From: Ophiosphaerella korrae
Taxonomy: Eukaryota > Ascomycota > Dothideomycetes > Pleosporales > Phaeosphaeriaceae
Length of the DNA stretch: 64,000 nt
NCBI GenBank assembly: GCA_028456385.1
Contig: JALNQF010000142.1
Location: forward strand, 52,824-116,823
Direction: 5' to 3'
The notes beneath the pieces are model-generated. The model saw only the letters and a program-made list of their open reading frames with translations, was not told the DNA's origin and did not search any database. This document shows positions 11,401 through 22,692 of the stretch, one piece after another. Every line of letters begins with the position of its first letter. Position 1 is the first letter of the stretch. The position numbers were made by a program, and so were the translations under genes.

Positions 11401-12365
11401 GCAGGCGTGGATGGGTTGGTAGGGTGCGTGTTGAAGCCGGTCGGGGTGCGCGACAGCGGCTTGGGCCTGAAGTCCTCGTCCTCTTCGCGGATGGTGGGCT
11501 CGTGGTTGGAGATGGCGCGGGCCAGGACGGGCGAGGCATTGTCCGAGTCGTGGGAGTAGGCCGAGTCGAAGCTGGGCCGCGAGGGGTTGGTGTCGAGCTG
11601 GGCGGCGTCGAAGCCGGTGGGGGCTCTGGAGAGGGGCGGCGGCCGGTCTCCCAGGCCCATGGGGCCCAGGCGGTGGGGGAGGGGTGGCGGGGGCTGGGCG
11701 TGCGAGTTGATGTGGCCCATGTTGAGGCGCTTGCCCAGGGGCGGGGACATTTCGCCGTGCGAGGTCATGGTGCGGGTGAGGGAGTTGCGCTGCTCGGTCT
11801 GGGAGGCGGTCCTGCCCATGCCGGTGCCGAGGAGGGCGTCATCCTGGGTATTGGCCGGGGGGGGTTGGCGTTGTTGCTGTTGTTGCTGTGGTTGCTGTGA
11901 TTGCTGCTGCTGCTGCTGCTGCTGCTTGCGCCGCGACACCTCGGCGGCCGGCTCCTCGCACTCGTCGCCGCCGTGGCCGATGACAAGCGGCACGGCGCGC
12001 ACAAAGGTGACGGTGAGCCCCCTCTTGCGCGTGCCCGTCTTGAGCCCGCCCGGCCCAGGGCTCAGAGCGGCTCCTTTGGCGCTGTTGAGCACGTCCTGTG
12101 CGCCCGGCCAGCGCTGGGCTCTGGCCACGTCGATGCGGGGTCGGTTGGCAGTGCCCGCGGCCAGGAAGGCGGCCGTGGCGGCATCCTTTTGCTGCTGGGC
12201 GCGGTCTGTCGATGGCTTGAGGAAGGCATTGACGTCGTCGTTGGCTTGGTCGTGGTGGTCGTGGTGGTGCGCCGGCTCTTCCTTCTCCTTTGCGAACAGC
12301 TTGTTCCGCCATCGGCTGCGGCTCTTGCCTGCCGCCTCGTGCCCGCCGTCTCGCCCGTCCGCCAT
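8445..12365 (-). CDS. Large fungal protein with poly-Q tract, function unknown (1272 aa)
   Basis: Three exons, 12365-9215, 9162-8913 and 8862-8445, joined through introns of 52 bp (GTAAGT..CTAG) and 50 bp (GTATGT..GTAG). The join totals 3819 nt, exactly 1273 codons. The N-terminal half (to about 520) is low complexity: a His-rich stretch near 33-39, a Gln-rich tract near 150-170 and many Pro/Ser repeats. The C-terminal half (about 530-1272) is ordered, beginning with a helix (YKEFSDRVTHMRGIFELTAQ) and a Trp-rich patch (LQWLRVATWWFLRGRVG), then a long alpha/beta region that the splicing extends to the end. I do not recognise a domain. The C-terminal part looks like a conserved, possibly PH-like fold, but that is inference. 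Intracellular by lack of a signal peptide. Confidence 0.82.
11870..11926 (-). repeat. CAG/CAA codon repeat (poly-Gln tract)
   Basis: Run of CAG and CAA codons on the minus strand inside the 1272-residue protein, encoding about 18 glutamines with one or two interruptions. Such tracts often vary in length between isolates. Confidence 0.85.
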
Positions 12366-12376
12366 GCTGCCTGGCT

Positions 12377-12405
12377 GTCGTGGTCGTGGTCGTGGTCGTG
12401 GTCGT
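12377..12405 (-). repeat. Hexanucleotide repeat in the 5' leader
   Basis: Tandem CGTGGT-type units lying about 15 bp upstream of the ATG at 12365, so probably within the 5' untranslated region. A related GTGGTC tract lies inside the coding region near 12244-12270 and encodes the His-rich stretch. Confidence 0.75.
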
Positions 12406-12748
12406 CTTCAAGGGCAATGGGGCGTGGGGGCGTGTGGGCGTGTGTGTGCAATGCGTGTGCGTGAATGGATGAATGGTCGTGTGCCCAGGTGCGCGTCTCG
12501 AATTACGAAGCCCACAACATGAAACTGGTCCCTGCGCTGGGCGATGATCTGCTGTCTTTGGCGGCCTGCAGTGCAATGGACCAGCGTAAGCAGTGCCGTC
12601 TGTTTGGAGCGAGCAAAAGAGGCACCGCGTGGCACAACGCCCGACTGCTCTCCTATCGCCCATCTACACGAGAGCGTTGAGTGCCGTCTACCTGGCCCTC
12701 TCATTGGTCACGCTGCCATGCGGGGACCGCCAAGGCCTCGTCTCACTC

Positions 12749-12788
12749 CTATCTTAGTAAGTGCCTATCTTAGTAGGTGCCTATCTCA
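12749..12788. repeat. 16-bp tandem repeat, 2.5 copies
   Basis: The unit CTATCTTAGTAAGTGC is repeated with one A/G change, then a partial third copy. Short and of unknown meaning. Confidence 0.7.
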
Positions 12789-14347
12789 GCATCCGCCTCG
12801 CTGTCAGCCTGACCCTAAACCCCTCGTTGTACGCCACCTGCTAGATTAGGACCCTAGCACTAGAACACGTGATCACAATGATTCACAAGCAGTTACCTGA
12901 TCCTCTTTCCTGTCTTCTCGCTACGCTTTGTGCTGCTCCTCATCAAGCGTCGTGAAAGGGTGAGGAGGTCCCAAGGTACCTATGTCATACAGCCCTGTCT
13001 TTTGGTTGCATTTGTTATCTCAGTATATATCTCTCAAAGCTGAAGGCTTGGGGAGCAAGAGCATTGTTGGTGATATTCGAATCGGTCGCTTGTCTTTTCT
13101 ACATGAGATATACACTTGCCTAGAGTTGCCATGGGATTGACTTACCCCCATACTTTTCAAGTTATGTAATGCACGACAGAAGAACAGCTGCACCAAGTAT
13201 GCATATCGCTGTCAACTCATAACATACAAGAAGCTGATCTACAGCCCCAAAGGGAATAAAATCGATAATCTATTTGCGCTGCTCGGCATCTACATACACA
13301 CATCATCAGGCTTCATGATAAATACATATGAAACTTCCGAAATTGAAGGCTAATCTACAAAATTGCTAGATATTGATTTTATCAAGAAGCGACATCTCTA
13401 TGGAAGACCCGATACATGCTTTTAGCTTGTTCTTCAAGCATCTAGCCTTGGTCTAAGATATGTGAAGAGCTTAGAAATAAACCTATAATACAGAAAGGAT
13501 AGAGTCCACCAAATGAAGAACAGTTATCCAATCTTATAGATATTGACTCCAGAGTTGTGGTGTGATGAACTGGACGCAGAATAAGGCCTGAGGGTCTGTT
13601 TAGGATCGCACTATAGAGTTATCAAGTGCCTAACTGTCTGTTATGGTTGATTGACTGTCCTCCTTTCTCCAAGACCCGCCCCCTTATAATTTCTCAGCCC
13701 TCGGTTTCCCCTTAAGTATATATTACAGGTGTGAGAGGTTTTTTTCGGCCTCTTTGCTCTTGTCTGCTAACCGTACATGTCTCGCAAATTGCTCCCAAAA
13801 GATTGTCAAGCAAGCTCCAAATTTCGCATATGACAGATATCCTACCTACAATCTGTTCTAGAGTCGGCCTCACCCTGAGTCTTGATTTCGGTTATAAGAA
13901 AAGTATACATACCGAGCCCAAAAAAAGCTTCTCCTCTTCTCCTTCAGGTTAGTTTATATCTACTTATCGTTTACCTCCTAGGCCAGTGCCTAGCACAATC
14001 CACAAATCGAAGGGAACCATGCTAGAGTTTTAAATCATCTCATTCAAGTATTTGGATCCTAGGACTACAACTGGTATACAACGTGCAGAGAAAAAAAGCC
14101 TAGGAACAAAGGGCACGTAAGTGATCCTGGGGTAAAGATAAAGGGAGGAAAGGAGCCCCGGGGACCATAGGAAATGGGGTAGAAGTGAAGATGAAAATGT
14201 CGCGCTGTACCACCTCATCTTAACCACAGAGTAAATCTACTCGAAGGAAAATCTTCGCCGCTCCACACCTTCAATCCAGCCATCTACCTTCTTCTCGTTT
14301 GGCTGATACAAACTTGTTGGCCTAGAATGGAATAAGTGCCTGGCCTT

Positions 14348-17300
14348 CTAAGCCGGTGTGGCGCTCTTTTCTCGGTCACGCCCGCGGTTCAAAAGCCCCC
14401 TCCTTGCACCGCCAATGGGTTTGGGGCTGACGCTCCCAACGTTACTTGTCGCATCTGACGGCGTGAAACTGCTCTTGATAACAACCATGCCTTTTCCAAC
14501 GCCGACATTCTTCTCGCCGCCGCCGCTCCCTTGGTCATCAATAGTAAAAGTGCCGTCGCCCAGCTCTTCATCGCGGCCAAATGTGTTATGATCTTTAACA
14601 AGGACCTTGAAGAACGAATCGGGAGTGCACACTATTTTGAAAGATTCGTTGTCAAACTCAACGAATCCGTTCGCGGTTTTATGGTGGTCTGTCTTGTGAA
14701 TGTCTTTGTTCCCTAAGCGAACAAACACTCGCACGTTGGTGCCTGGTGGGAACCCGTCAGCACTCACAATTGTGATATTCGCTGTTCCTGATTCGCCACC
14801 AGTAGGTGCACCAGCATCGTTGAACCGAGCAAAGCTTTGTGCGCCCCAGCTGCGATGTCGGTTGTGGTTCGAAGGGCTGGCTTGACCGGCTGAGCCATCG
14901 CCTTCTACAGAAATAACTGCAGCATCAGCGGATGGTCGGCCCGCTGAAGAGTCGGGACGTTCAGAAAAGTCATCATCAGTCGCTCCACGAGACTTTCTAC
15001 GCTTGAATCCACGGCCGAGAAATGTGCCAGCGCGAACGACGCCGCCACCAACAAAGGCAGCACCTTTGCCAACGCCTTTGACAGGAGCTCCGATAACTTT
15101 TCCAGGCACGGCAAAGGTACCGGAGAAGGTACTTGAGCCTTGTCGGGAGCGCACAACGTAATTGGGCTTGAAAAGCAAGCGGAGGCGAATGGTGCCAGAT
15201 TTTCCATCTAGGACCAAATTAACTTCTTGTGGTTGGAAGGGTTCCAGTATCTCAAGATTGATAGATGATTTCCCCAAGAAGTCTGCCTTGTCACCAAAGT
15301 CCCAATCGTAAACATTCACAACAAAGTCAGCCGCTGTGCGACTACGCACAGGAACCTCGAAGTACTCGTTCCAAGCTGGGGTAAGAGTCTTCTTCTGTGT
15401 TTTGGTTTTGTATACTTCTTTGTCGTTGAGCATGAATTTGCAGTATGGGTCCGAGAAGCCATTGCGGTCAGCCGCAGGTAACTGATCAGCATCCAAAACA
15501 TCAACACGTAATATGCCCTGGTTGTTGAACGATTCGCTGGGGTCGAGGCGCATCTTCACCGGAATATACTTCAGGCTGACTCTAATTTTGCTCTCGTGAC
15601 CATGTTTATCTTTCAGGATAAGTTGAGTCGGTGTGTGCAGGCACATCCTTAGCGTATCGACTGTGTTGCCTGTAAGCTTAGCAATAACATGGTCCTCGTC
15701 CCCGTCGCCGTCCTTGTTCACATGTTCAATGAGGCGGAGAGTGATCTTGGAGAAGTCGAGCTCGCGAACCATGACATCGCCCACTGGGTTTCTGTTAATG
15801 GGGTGCGCAAACGGAATATTTACATGACGTACCCTCATTGAATGTCATAGTCCTGCTCTTGATCTTTGCAGTTGAATAACTGGAGTACGCCATATCGTCC
15901 ATAAGGATATCGACGTAAGCGCCGGTATCTGCGAACTCACCATCGATGAGCTTGAATACGAGAAGGCCAGTTTCTATTAGGTGTTAGCACATATTTGATC
16001 AATGGCCGAGGACAAGGGATGTAGGGCTCTGTCTGTTGGGACAACCAACTCAACCAGCCATATCGTTCCAAGTCCATAGCAAGGCGACGCAGCTTACCAT
16101 ATTGCTGAAGATTATCTGCAGTCAACTTCAATTTCTCCACTGGTTTCTTCTCGGGTGTCGTTTCATCTTGATGTTCTTCATTTCTCTCGAGTGCCTTGGC
16201 TAGATCGTTTTCACTGCCCTTGTGCGAGCTGGTCGTCCTCATCGAAGAGATGGTGCCCACCGTCTCCGATCGAGCTACAGCTACCCCTGATGTACCTGAG
16301 GTGACTCTGGTGTGGCCTCTAGATGTATCGGTCCCGGTAGTTTTGACAGAAGCTGCGCGAGACACTCCGTTGGGTGTGATGAGCCTCTCACTTTCTTTTT
16401 CTTTTTCTTTTTCCTCTTCATCCTCCTCTGGATCCCAAGTGGGGTATGTTGGATAGAATGAGCAAGTATAGTTCAGTGTTCCCTTTGGTGGAGAGTTGGC
16501 CATCCTTAGCGGCCCTGCGGTTGGCTGCTTCTGCTCGTATGGAATGTATTCGTCATTTTCGTCTTGCTTGACGTAGTCACTTGCCATGATCTCGATGTGA
16601 CCTAGGGACCGATCTTTACCGAGATTCTCTTCGTCCATGACTTCCACAGTCAATTTCTCGCGAGCAGTGTGAACAGGCACATACACAACTTCATCCCAGT
16701 CAGGATTGAGATTGTTCTTGAAAGTGACTGTTCGACCCTTCTCAACTCCAGAGAGCAAGACACGCACATATGGATCGGACTTGCCCAGTTTTTCAAGGTT
16801 CCGCAAGTCACGGGCGCTCTGGAAATGTAGCCTCATGACGCCAATTGGGGTTAAGTAGCCGCCGGAGGACAGTGCTCCCTTGAGAGCTACGGGTTTCCAA
16901 TCCAGCTTCATTTTTACACGACCCGTCTGCGCGCCAATCAGGTTGTACCACTCACTACCCTTGGCCATGAGTTCCAGCATATCATCAATGGTAATCTGAT
17001 ATGTTCCAAGGATCGGATCTGCTGCGAGATCGCGGTCATCTTTGACTACTAGTCCTAGCTTTGACTTCTTGCGATCAGTGATGAGCATCTCTTTAGTTGC
17101 ATCTGGCCAGATAGGGTTGTTCGTCCTCTTCATGACGCGCGACTTGTGCACCTCGTGCCCATTGAGAAGTAGCACTGCATAGGGATTGAGCTGGCCAACC
17201 AGACTCTTGCTGCCGTCCATATCCTTGCATTGCTCAACGGTAAACTTAATGATACCCGTCCTGGATTCTGGGGGTGGCTCCTTAGTTCCATCTCCGAGGG

Positions 17301-19050
17301 TAGTGCCTTCGAGAACGGGAAAGAAGCGAATATCGGCCGAAAGAATGCCACGTGGTCGCCCTCCAGACATGACCTCTAGATGCAGATTTTCATGATCAGC
17401 ATCCTCCTCAAGCTGCTCCAGCGCGAAAGTCGCAGTGCCAAGCTCCTTGTCCTTGCGAATGTCATTGTAATCAAAGATATTGATGGTTAGTGAGTCTTTC
17501 AAAGAAGTGACGATGATGTTGATAGTCTCATTCCAACGAGGGTTAGCATTCTCATGTATAGTTTTTGTGCGTGCGAGCATGTTTCGGTTGTTAATGGATA
17601 CTGTTGCGTAAGGGTCGGGAGTACCGGAGAACTTGTCGGGGTTTTTGAGACCCTGCGCACCGTGGAAATGTACCTGCAGTACGCCAATGGCTTGATCGAC
17701 CGGGTTACCGGCCAGCATCTTGGCGATTTCGATAGGGAATACGTTGGGATCGTACATCATTGGCCCCAGATTGGCGTGGATCTGCTCCTGGATAAAGGAC
17801 TCCAGCCCTGGAATGAAATTGATGTCAAAGCCAAAAGTCTCGCCGCCAAGAGGCTTGCAAACATAGTCGATGGTAGGTCTTTCGAGGAAGCACATCTCGA
17901 CTTTTTCGATGTGAGGGAAGGGAAGCTGCAGCTTGAATTTGAGGCGCATCATGCCGGAGAAAGCCATGTCTTCGACGATGACATCTAGACCTTTGCTGAC
18001 AAGGCCCTTACCAATGCGAATCTCCAACACAATCTTGGGGTTGATTTTGTGCTTGATTTGGCGTGAAGTCAAATCTGCGGTGTCATTGGGAGTAAAACTG
18101 AATTTCCAGTCCATGAGGACAATGTCGTCCTGGGTTTTCGGGTATGTCTTGACGTGCTCTAGTCGTGGTGGCTTTGTTCCGAGGATGAAAGTCTTCATCT
18201 TCAAGCTGTCCAAGAAGGCGGGGGTTGATGTGGAGAGGACCTGGTCGACGGAGCCGACAATGGTGTCACAGAGCACAGGCGCGTAAATGGGCCAGAACTT
18301 GACGAGGAAGCTGTTGATCCACTCGAGACTCTCCGTGTCTGTCTCGAGCTTGTTCTTGGCCATTTCACGATTGAGGTCGTCTCGAGCATTTCGGCGGACC
18401 CGGCGAATCGAGGTCCGATAGTAGGTGCCGCAGACAGCCATGATGATCATGACCCAGCCCAGCCCGCCGCCCAGGGTGCCAATGACCCAGGTGGACAGGC
18501 AGGCAAATATGATGACGCCCGTGTTGTGGTACCAGTCACCGTAGAACTTGTCTTCCACCCGGCTCTCGAGCCAGGTCTGGTGGTCCAGCATGGTGCCGTC
18601 ATCGTGCGCGGCGTCGTCGGAGCCAGGCATGCCAAAACGCGGGGCCCAGCCGACACGGTCCCAACGGGCATCTTCATCTAGCTCTGGAGCGTGGCCATTG
18701 GTTTTGCCGCCATTCGCCGGGATGAGGGTCGGGTCGATGGCACCGGCCTTGGTAGGCTCGGGGAGGTCGTACTTGGACGGGGCGCCGGGGCCGTCTGCGT
18801 CCGAGACCAAGGCGGTGGCATTCTTGTTCCGCTCGTGGTGGAAGCCCGGCGGCACGCGTGCTCTGGCCTGCGCGCGCTTCTCCTCGGGGCTGGCATCCGG
18901 GTCGAAGTAGAAGGCAGCGCTGCCTCCTTTGAGGGCCTCGTCGACGGCCGTCTTCTCTGCTGCCTGCGCCGTCACGCTGGAATCGGGGTCGCGTGCAGCC
19001 TCAAGCGCACCCTCGGCCTTGAGCTCGTGGGCGCGCGGCTCGGTAGCCAT
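14348..19050 (-). CDS. Tricalbin-type ER-plasma membrane tether (SMP plus C2 domains)
   Basis: Three exons, 19050-16098, 15973-15833 and 15783-14348 (introns of 124 and 49 bp). The join is 4530 nt, giving 1509 residues, the usual tricalbin size. I take the ATG at 19050 because the open frame upstream of it looks non-coding. A disordered N-terminus is followed by a hydrophobic hairpin at about 175-215 (VIIFACLSTWVIGTLGGGLG), an SMP lipid-transfer domain at about 235-430, and then C2 domains near 455, 600, 735, 985, 1130 and 1350. Several have the DPY calcium-loop motif (GTPDPYATV, GKSDPYVRV, GFSDPYCKF). Tricalbins and extended synaptotagmins anchor in cortical ER, bind plasma-membrane lipids through C2 domains and move lipids between the membranes. 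A Lys/Glu-rich disordered linker near 890-980 separates the middle and C-terminal C2 domains. The last C2 seems to lack some calcium-binding aspartates. Confidence 0.93.
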
Positions 19051-20298
19051 GGCGGCGGTGATGGCTGTCGATGGGCAGTCTGCTGGGGGCCCACCCGCGT
19101 AGTTCCTGGCCTGGAGGTGCGAGGGGGGAGCTGAGGGAATTAGAAATAAGGTCGACGGGGACGCAGGGACGCAGCGAGGAGAAACGAAGGTCAGCAGACA
19201 ACAGCGGAGCTGATGCTGGTAGCTTGAGAGGCACAACTGTGGGCGCAGCCGCGCAAACCTGCTTGTCGACGGTCCGTTAGCCTACCAATACCTAGCCGCA
19301 TACCGTGCTCCGCAAATGGCTGGCACTGACCTCCCCGCTTGGTCGGATCAGTCAAGCACCAATTGTGAATCCCCAGGCTAAGCAGCGTGTGCAGCCGTCG
19401 TGTGGAAAAGCAAAAGGGAGGCCAGGCAAAGAATTGGCTGTGCGCCGTGCAGATCCGCGAGAGAGGACAGATGCAAGATGGAGCTTGGGTTGTCTACCTG
19501 GATACCTACCTAGCTCCGATGATGACGTTCTAGCTCGCCGTCTGCCCAACAGCAATCTATGGGCTGCGTTATTTGCCCAGGGGCCTCTGCGTGCTTGACA
19601 CGACTGTCTCTCTGCTGTCGCCTTCATGCATCTATCGATGTCATTTATGCACCATCTGTTCTTACTACCACTACCGCTACCACTACTGCTACCACTACGA
19701 CTATCAACTATCCCAGTCATTCGGTGCAGGGTCGGTTGACACAGGTGGAGCCACACGTCATCGTCGCTCCACCCAGCCCAGCACGACCGCGTTCCTGAAG
19801 ATCCGTCACATCCACCCCGGCAATCGCAATTAGCAATTAGCAATGTGCCCGCGTGAATTCAAGTCCTTTGATTGTGAACAGAACCAGCCCATCGCCCGTC
19901 GCTCTACTCTACCTCTCCATCTTTATTGCCCCGTCATAACTATCTAGGTATATGCCGCGTGCGCCCGTCTGCGTCACGTCGCCCTCTCCGACCGTTTCAC
20001 ATTGCACCTCGATGCAATGCAGTGCTCCATCATGAACTATTGGAAGAAAAAAACCCACTCTCTCGCCTTAGCCGGACCTACAAGTAGTGGCGTCGCCCCT
20101 CGCCCACCCATGTCTAGCTGAGTGAAACCGTCCTGAGCCACATCTGCGACCGCGCCACAAACATTCCAGACCACCCCCCCGGCTTCTGTCAACCCCAGAC
20201 CACCCCAGACCACCCCACCCCCACTCTTCGTAGATCCATTGTATGGTTAGAAATCCTTCAACAGCCTCATGAGCCTGCCGCCTACACTATGCACACTC
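19051..20298. other. Intergenic: tricalbin promoter and 3' flank of the next gene
   Basis: 1.25 kb. It carries the tricalbin leader and promoter and, nearer 20.3 kb, the 3' end of the next minus-strand gene. It holds a CTACCA-type tract (19663-19711) and a short CCCCAGACCAC tandem near 20170-20220. No further gene is supported. Confidence 0.5.
19663..19711 (+). repeat. Degenerate (CTACCA)n tract
   Basis: Repeated CTACCACTACNGCTAC-like units, a simple-sequence tract about 620 bp upstream of the tricalbin start. Confidence 0.7.
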
Positions 20299-22085
20299 TC
20301 AGTACGGGCCGTTCGTTGGATATCTTCGGCCAGAGACTCCGTCTTGCACGCTACCTGGAACATACCTGTGCGTTCTTCTGTCCCGCTCTCTTTCTCTACT
20401 CACCTCTCTCGACCGATCGTAGTGGCCTCGGTCGTTCCAATCTGTATTCACACCCCTCTCTCGACTGCCATCTCGGTCATCCCACTCATCTTTCACCCGA
20501 TCATGGCTTCGTGTCCGCGCCGTCTCACGCTCGCGTGGATACGTGGCGTCTTCTGTTGATCGCCGCCGGTGGCGCGAACGGCTACTGCTGCCATTCGCCA
20601 TGTCGTATGACGTTGTCTCCCTTTCACGCCCCCGATCTCGGTCGCGATGGTGATTGTGGCTATGTGGTGGTACTGCCTCTCGAGGTGGACTGATTGGTAC
20701 AGCCGGTGCTCCCCATCTCGCATTGTGCGGACTGCTCCTATAGCTTGTTCGAGTAGGCATGACAGGCCTTCTTTCATAGTAGTTTCGTGCTTCCATTTGT
20801 CCCATCTGCGTTGCGAAAGGTGGTGACACAGTAGGCCCAAACATGTGCTGTGGAGATGTCGCCTTTGACGATGGTCTTTCACCCATGTAATGCTGATGCG
20901 AATGGCGACGGTCTCCTTCGTAGTAGGTGGGGAAGTACTCCCGGGGTGCGACGGGTTCGTTTGATCTTCGAGGCTGTAGGTCAGGTGTTCGTCGTCGAGA
21001 AGGTGGACGTTCCTCGTCCGAGTCTGATTCTGTGGTTGAGAGCGACGTTTCTCGCCGAGGTGGGTGAGGGCGTTTGTGTAGACCGTATCGTGGCATAGCA
21101 GGCGGGTTGGTTGCAATAGGAGTTGCGTCTTCATCTGAAAGGCTGTCGCTCTCATATCGCCCAGGAATGTTCCTTTTCCTTCCAGTGAAGGGATTCATCA
21201 TGTGGCGGACTCGTGACGTGACTCTCTCGTCCACAGGGTAGATGGCTTGTTGCTTGGAAACATGTCGCATAAAGCCTGGGCGTGGTCTGGCCTTGCGGTA
21301 CATTGGATCCTCGAAGTACTTGAAGGCCCCCTTCTTCTCATCAGCAGAGGAGCCATCTCCAGACAGGTTGCGCGAAGACCGTGGGCCTGGCTCAGCAGCC
21401 ATGCGCGCTCTGTCCGCTTCTTCCTCTGCCTCTCTTCTGAGCCGGTCAGCAACGCTCTGGTACCAGGATTCCATAGCATCATCTGGCTTGTCCGGAAAAC
21501 ATTGTTTGGGCAGCACTTTGGGGAAGATGCTGCCCGTCTCTGGATCCACGACGTCGTATTGTTCGACGGCCTTTTGCAGAAATGGCACGTGCTCCTGGGG
21601 GCCCAGCAGCAGCTGTATGGTCTGCCATGTCACAAAGCCCTGCTTCTTGAGCGCTGGTATGGAGGGCGTACTGTAGCCGTCATCAGTGGGCGCGGGCTGT
21701 AGGCTATGGAATGCGCCAAGCGAGCGGTAGATGAAGGAGATGGAAGATGGCGGTGTGTCTTTGAAGAGCACGTCGTAGTCACCGCCCACGGCGCGATACC
21801 AGGCAGCGATTTGCGAAGGCGTGAGGTCGGGCGATTCGCTGGGCTCAAACTTGTCGCTCTACAGTAGCGTCATCAGCAGCACATCCTCCCAAAACCAGAA
21901 CCAGAACCAAGGCATAAACCCACAATGATCTGTGCAATGCCCTTCAATAGACGGTCGAGCAGTGGAGTCCCGCATTTGTCTGGCTGCAGCAAATAGCCCC
22001 AATACTGGTAAGCTTCGCGATGTGTTGCATCTGCATTGGCTGCTTGCTCTTGATCTTTGTTCGTTTCCGGGGCCATGGCATCCAT
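20299..22085 (-). CDS. Conserved fungal protein, DUF7514-like (573 aa)
   Basis: Two exons, 22085-21924 and 21858-20299, with a 65-bp intron (GTGGGT..GTAG). The join is in frame and rebuilds a continuous N-terminal domain at about residues 20-160: YQYWGYLLQPDKCGTPLLDR, then LTPSQIAAWYRAVGGDYDVL, and the motif DTPPSSISFIYRSLGAFHSL. This matches my memory of a fungal-only domain listed as DUF7514, whose function is not known. After about residue 200 the protein becomes Arg/Ser-rich and disordered, with many RERE/RDRD stretches like those of splicing-associated proteins. A second ATG three codons in (22076) is equally possible. No signal peptide or membrane span. The domain name is from memory, so treat it as tentative. 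Confidence 0.8.
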
Positions 22086-22692
22086 CGGCGACTACGATCG
22101 AGGCGCTTTGAATCGAGCATACATGTGCGCTCAGCTGGGCGATAAAGGTGTCGAGCTCGTGAAGCTGCGGTGAGCTTCCGAAATGCCCCGCAGTAGACCG
22201 CAAGTCGTGGAACGTAACAGCCCCAGCAGATAATTACCGCTTATCCGGTGCGTTCGCATTTCTACTTATACGCCTGTCTTGCTTCTATCAACAGGGATTC
22301 ATGACGGCGTGCGTCAGGCAGCGAACAGGAGCACGACTACGCCTCTGCCATTCCCGCGCAGGACCTGTTTGCTGGTGGACGTCCTCTTCGTCAACGCGTG
22401 GCTGATGGACCGAGGCTGAGTCGCGAATGGCTACCCAAGGCAGCAATTGGGCATGTCTTACCTTCAACAACATGGGTTAAGCCTGAACATTGCGAGTCTT
22501 GGGATGCAAAATTTGTCTATTAGATACCTTCGCACGGCGTCGGATAAGCGTGCATCTCAGCGCCTCCTAGGACCGCTAAGCATTATTTTGATCAACTATG
22601 TTCATGTCCATGCATGTCATTTCCATCATCCTACAAGCGAAACCCATATCCTCGTAAATCTACTAATCATTGCAACAACGAGCTTGGGCCGT
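22086..22692. other. Intergenic between the DUF7514-like gene and UGP1
   Basis: About 600 bp holding the promoter of the DUF7514-like gene and the UGP1 3' end. No gene or repeat seen. Confidence 0.5.

Larger units (their letters stand above)
12366..14347. other. 2-kb intergenic region
   Basis: Separates the 1272-residue gene from the 3' end of the tricalbin gene. It becomes AT-rich after about 12.9 kb. Apart from the leader repeat and one 16-bp tandem repeat I see no gene, tRNA or transposon in it. It is the longest gene-free stretch inside the gene-rich half. Confidence 0.5.

Noticed and set aside
11424..12663. Long open frames (158-311 codons) on the plus strand and in another minus-strand frame near 11.4-12.7 kb
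   Set aside because: They are antisense or out of frame to the 1272-residue gene; GC-rich codon repeats give long low-complexity open frames in all six readings.
12800..12825. Telomere-like CCCTAA motifs (also near 36051)
   Set aside because: Only single copies, not tandem arrays.
19051..19236. Extending the tricalbin start to an ATG at 19236
   Set aside because: The 62 extra residues are Ser/Cys/Pro-rich without similarity, and the ATG at 19050 begins the charged N-terminus that reads like the family.
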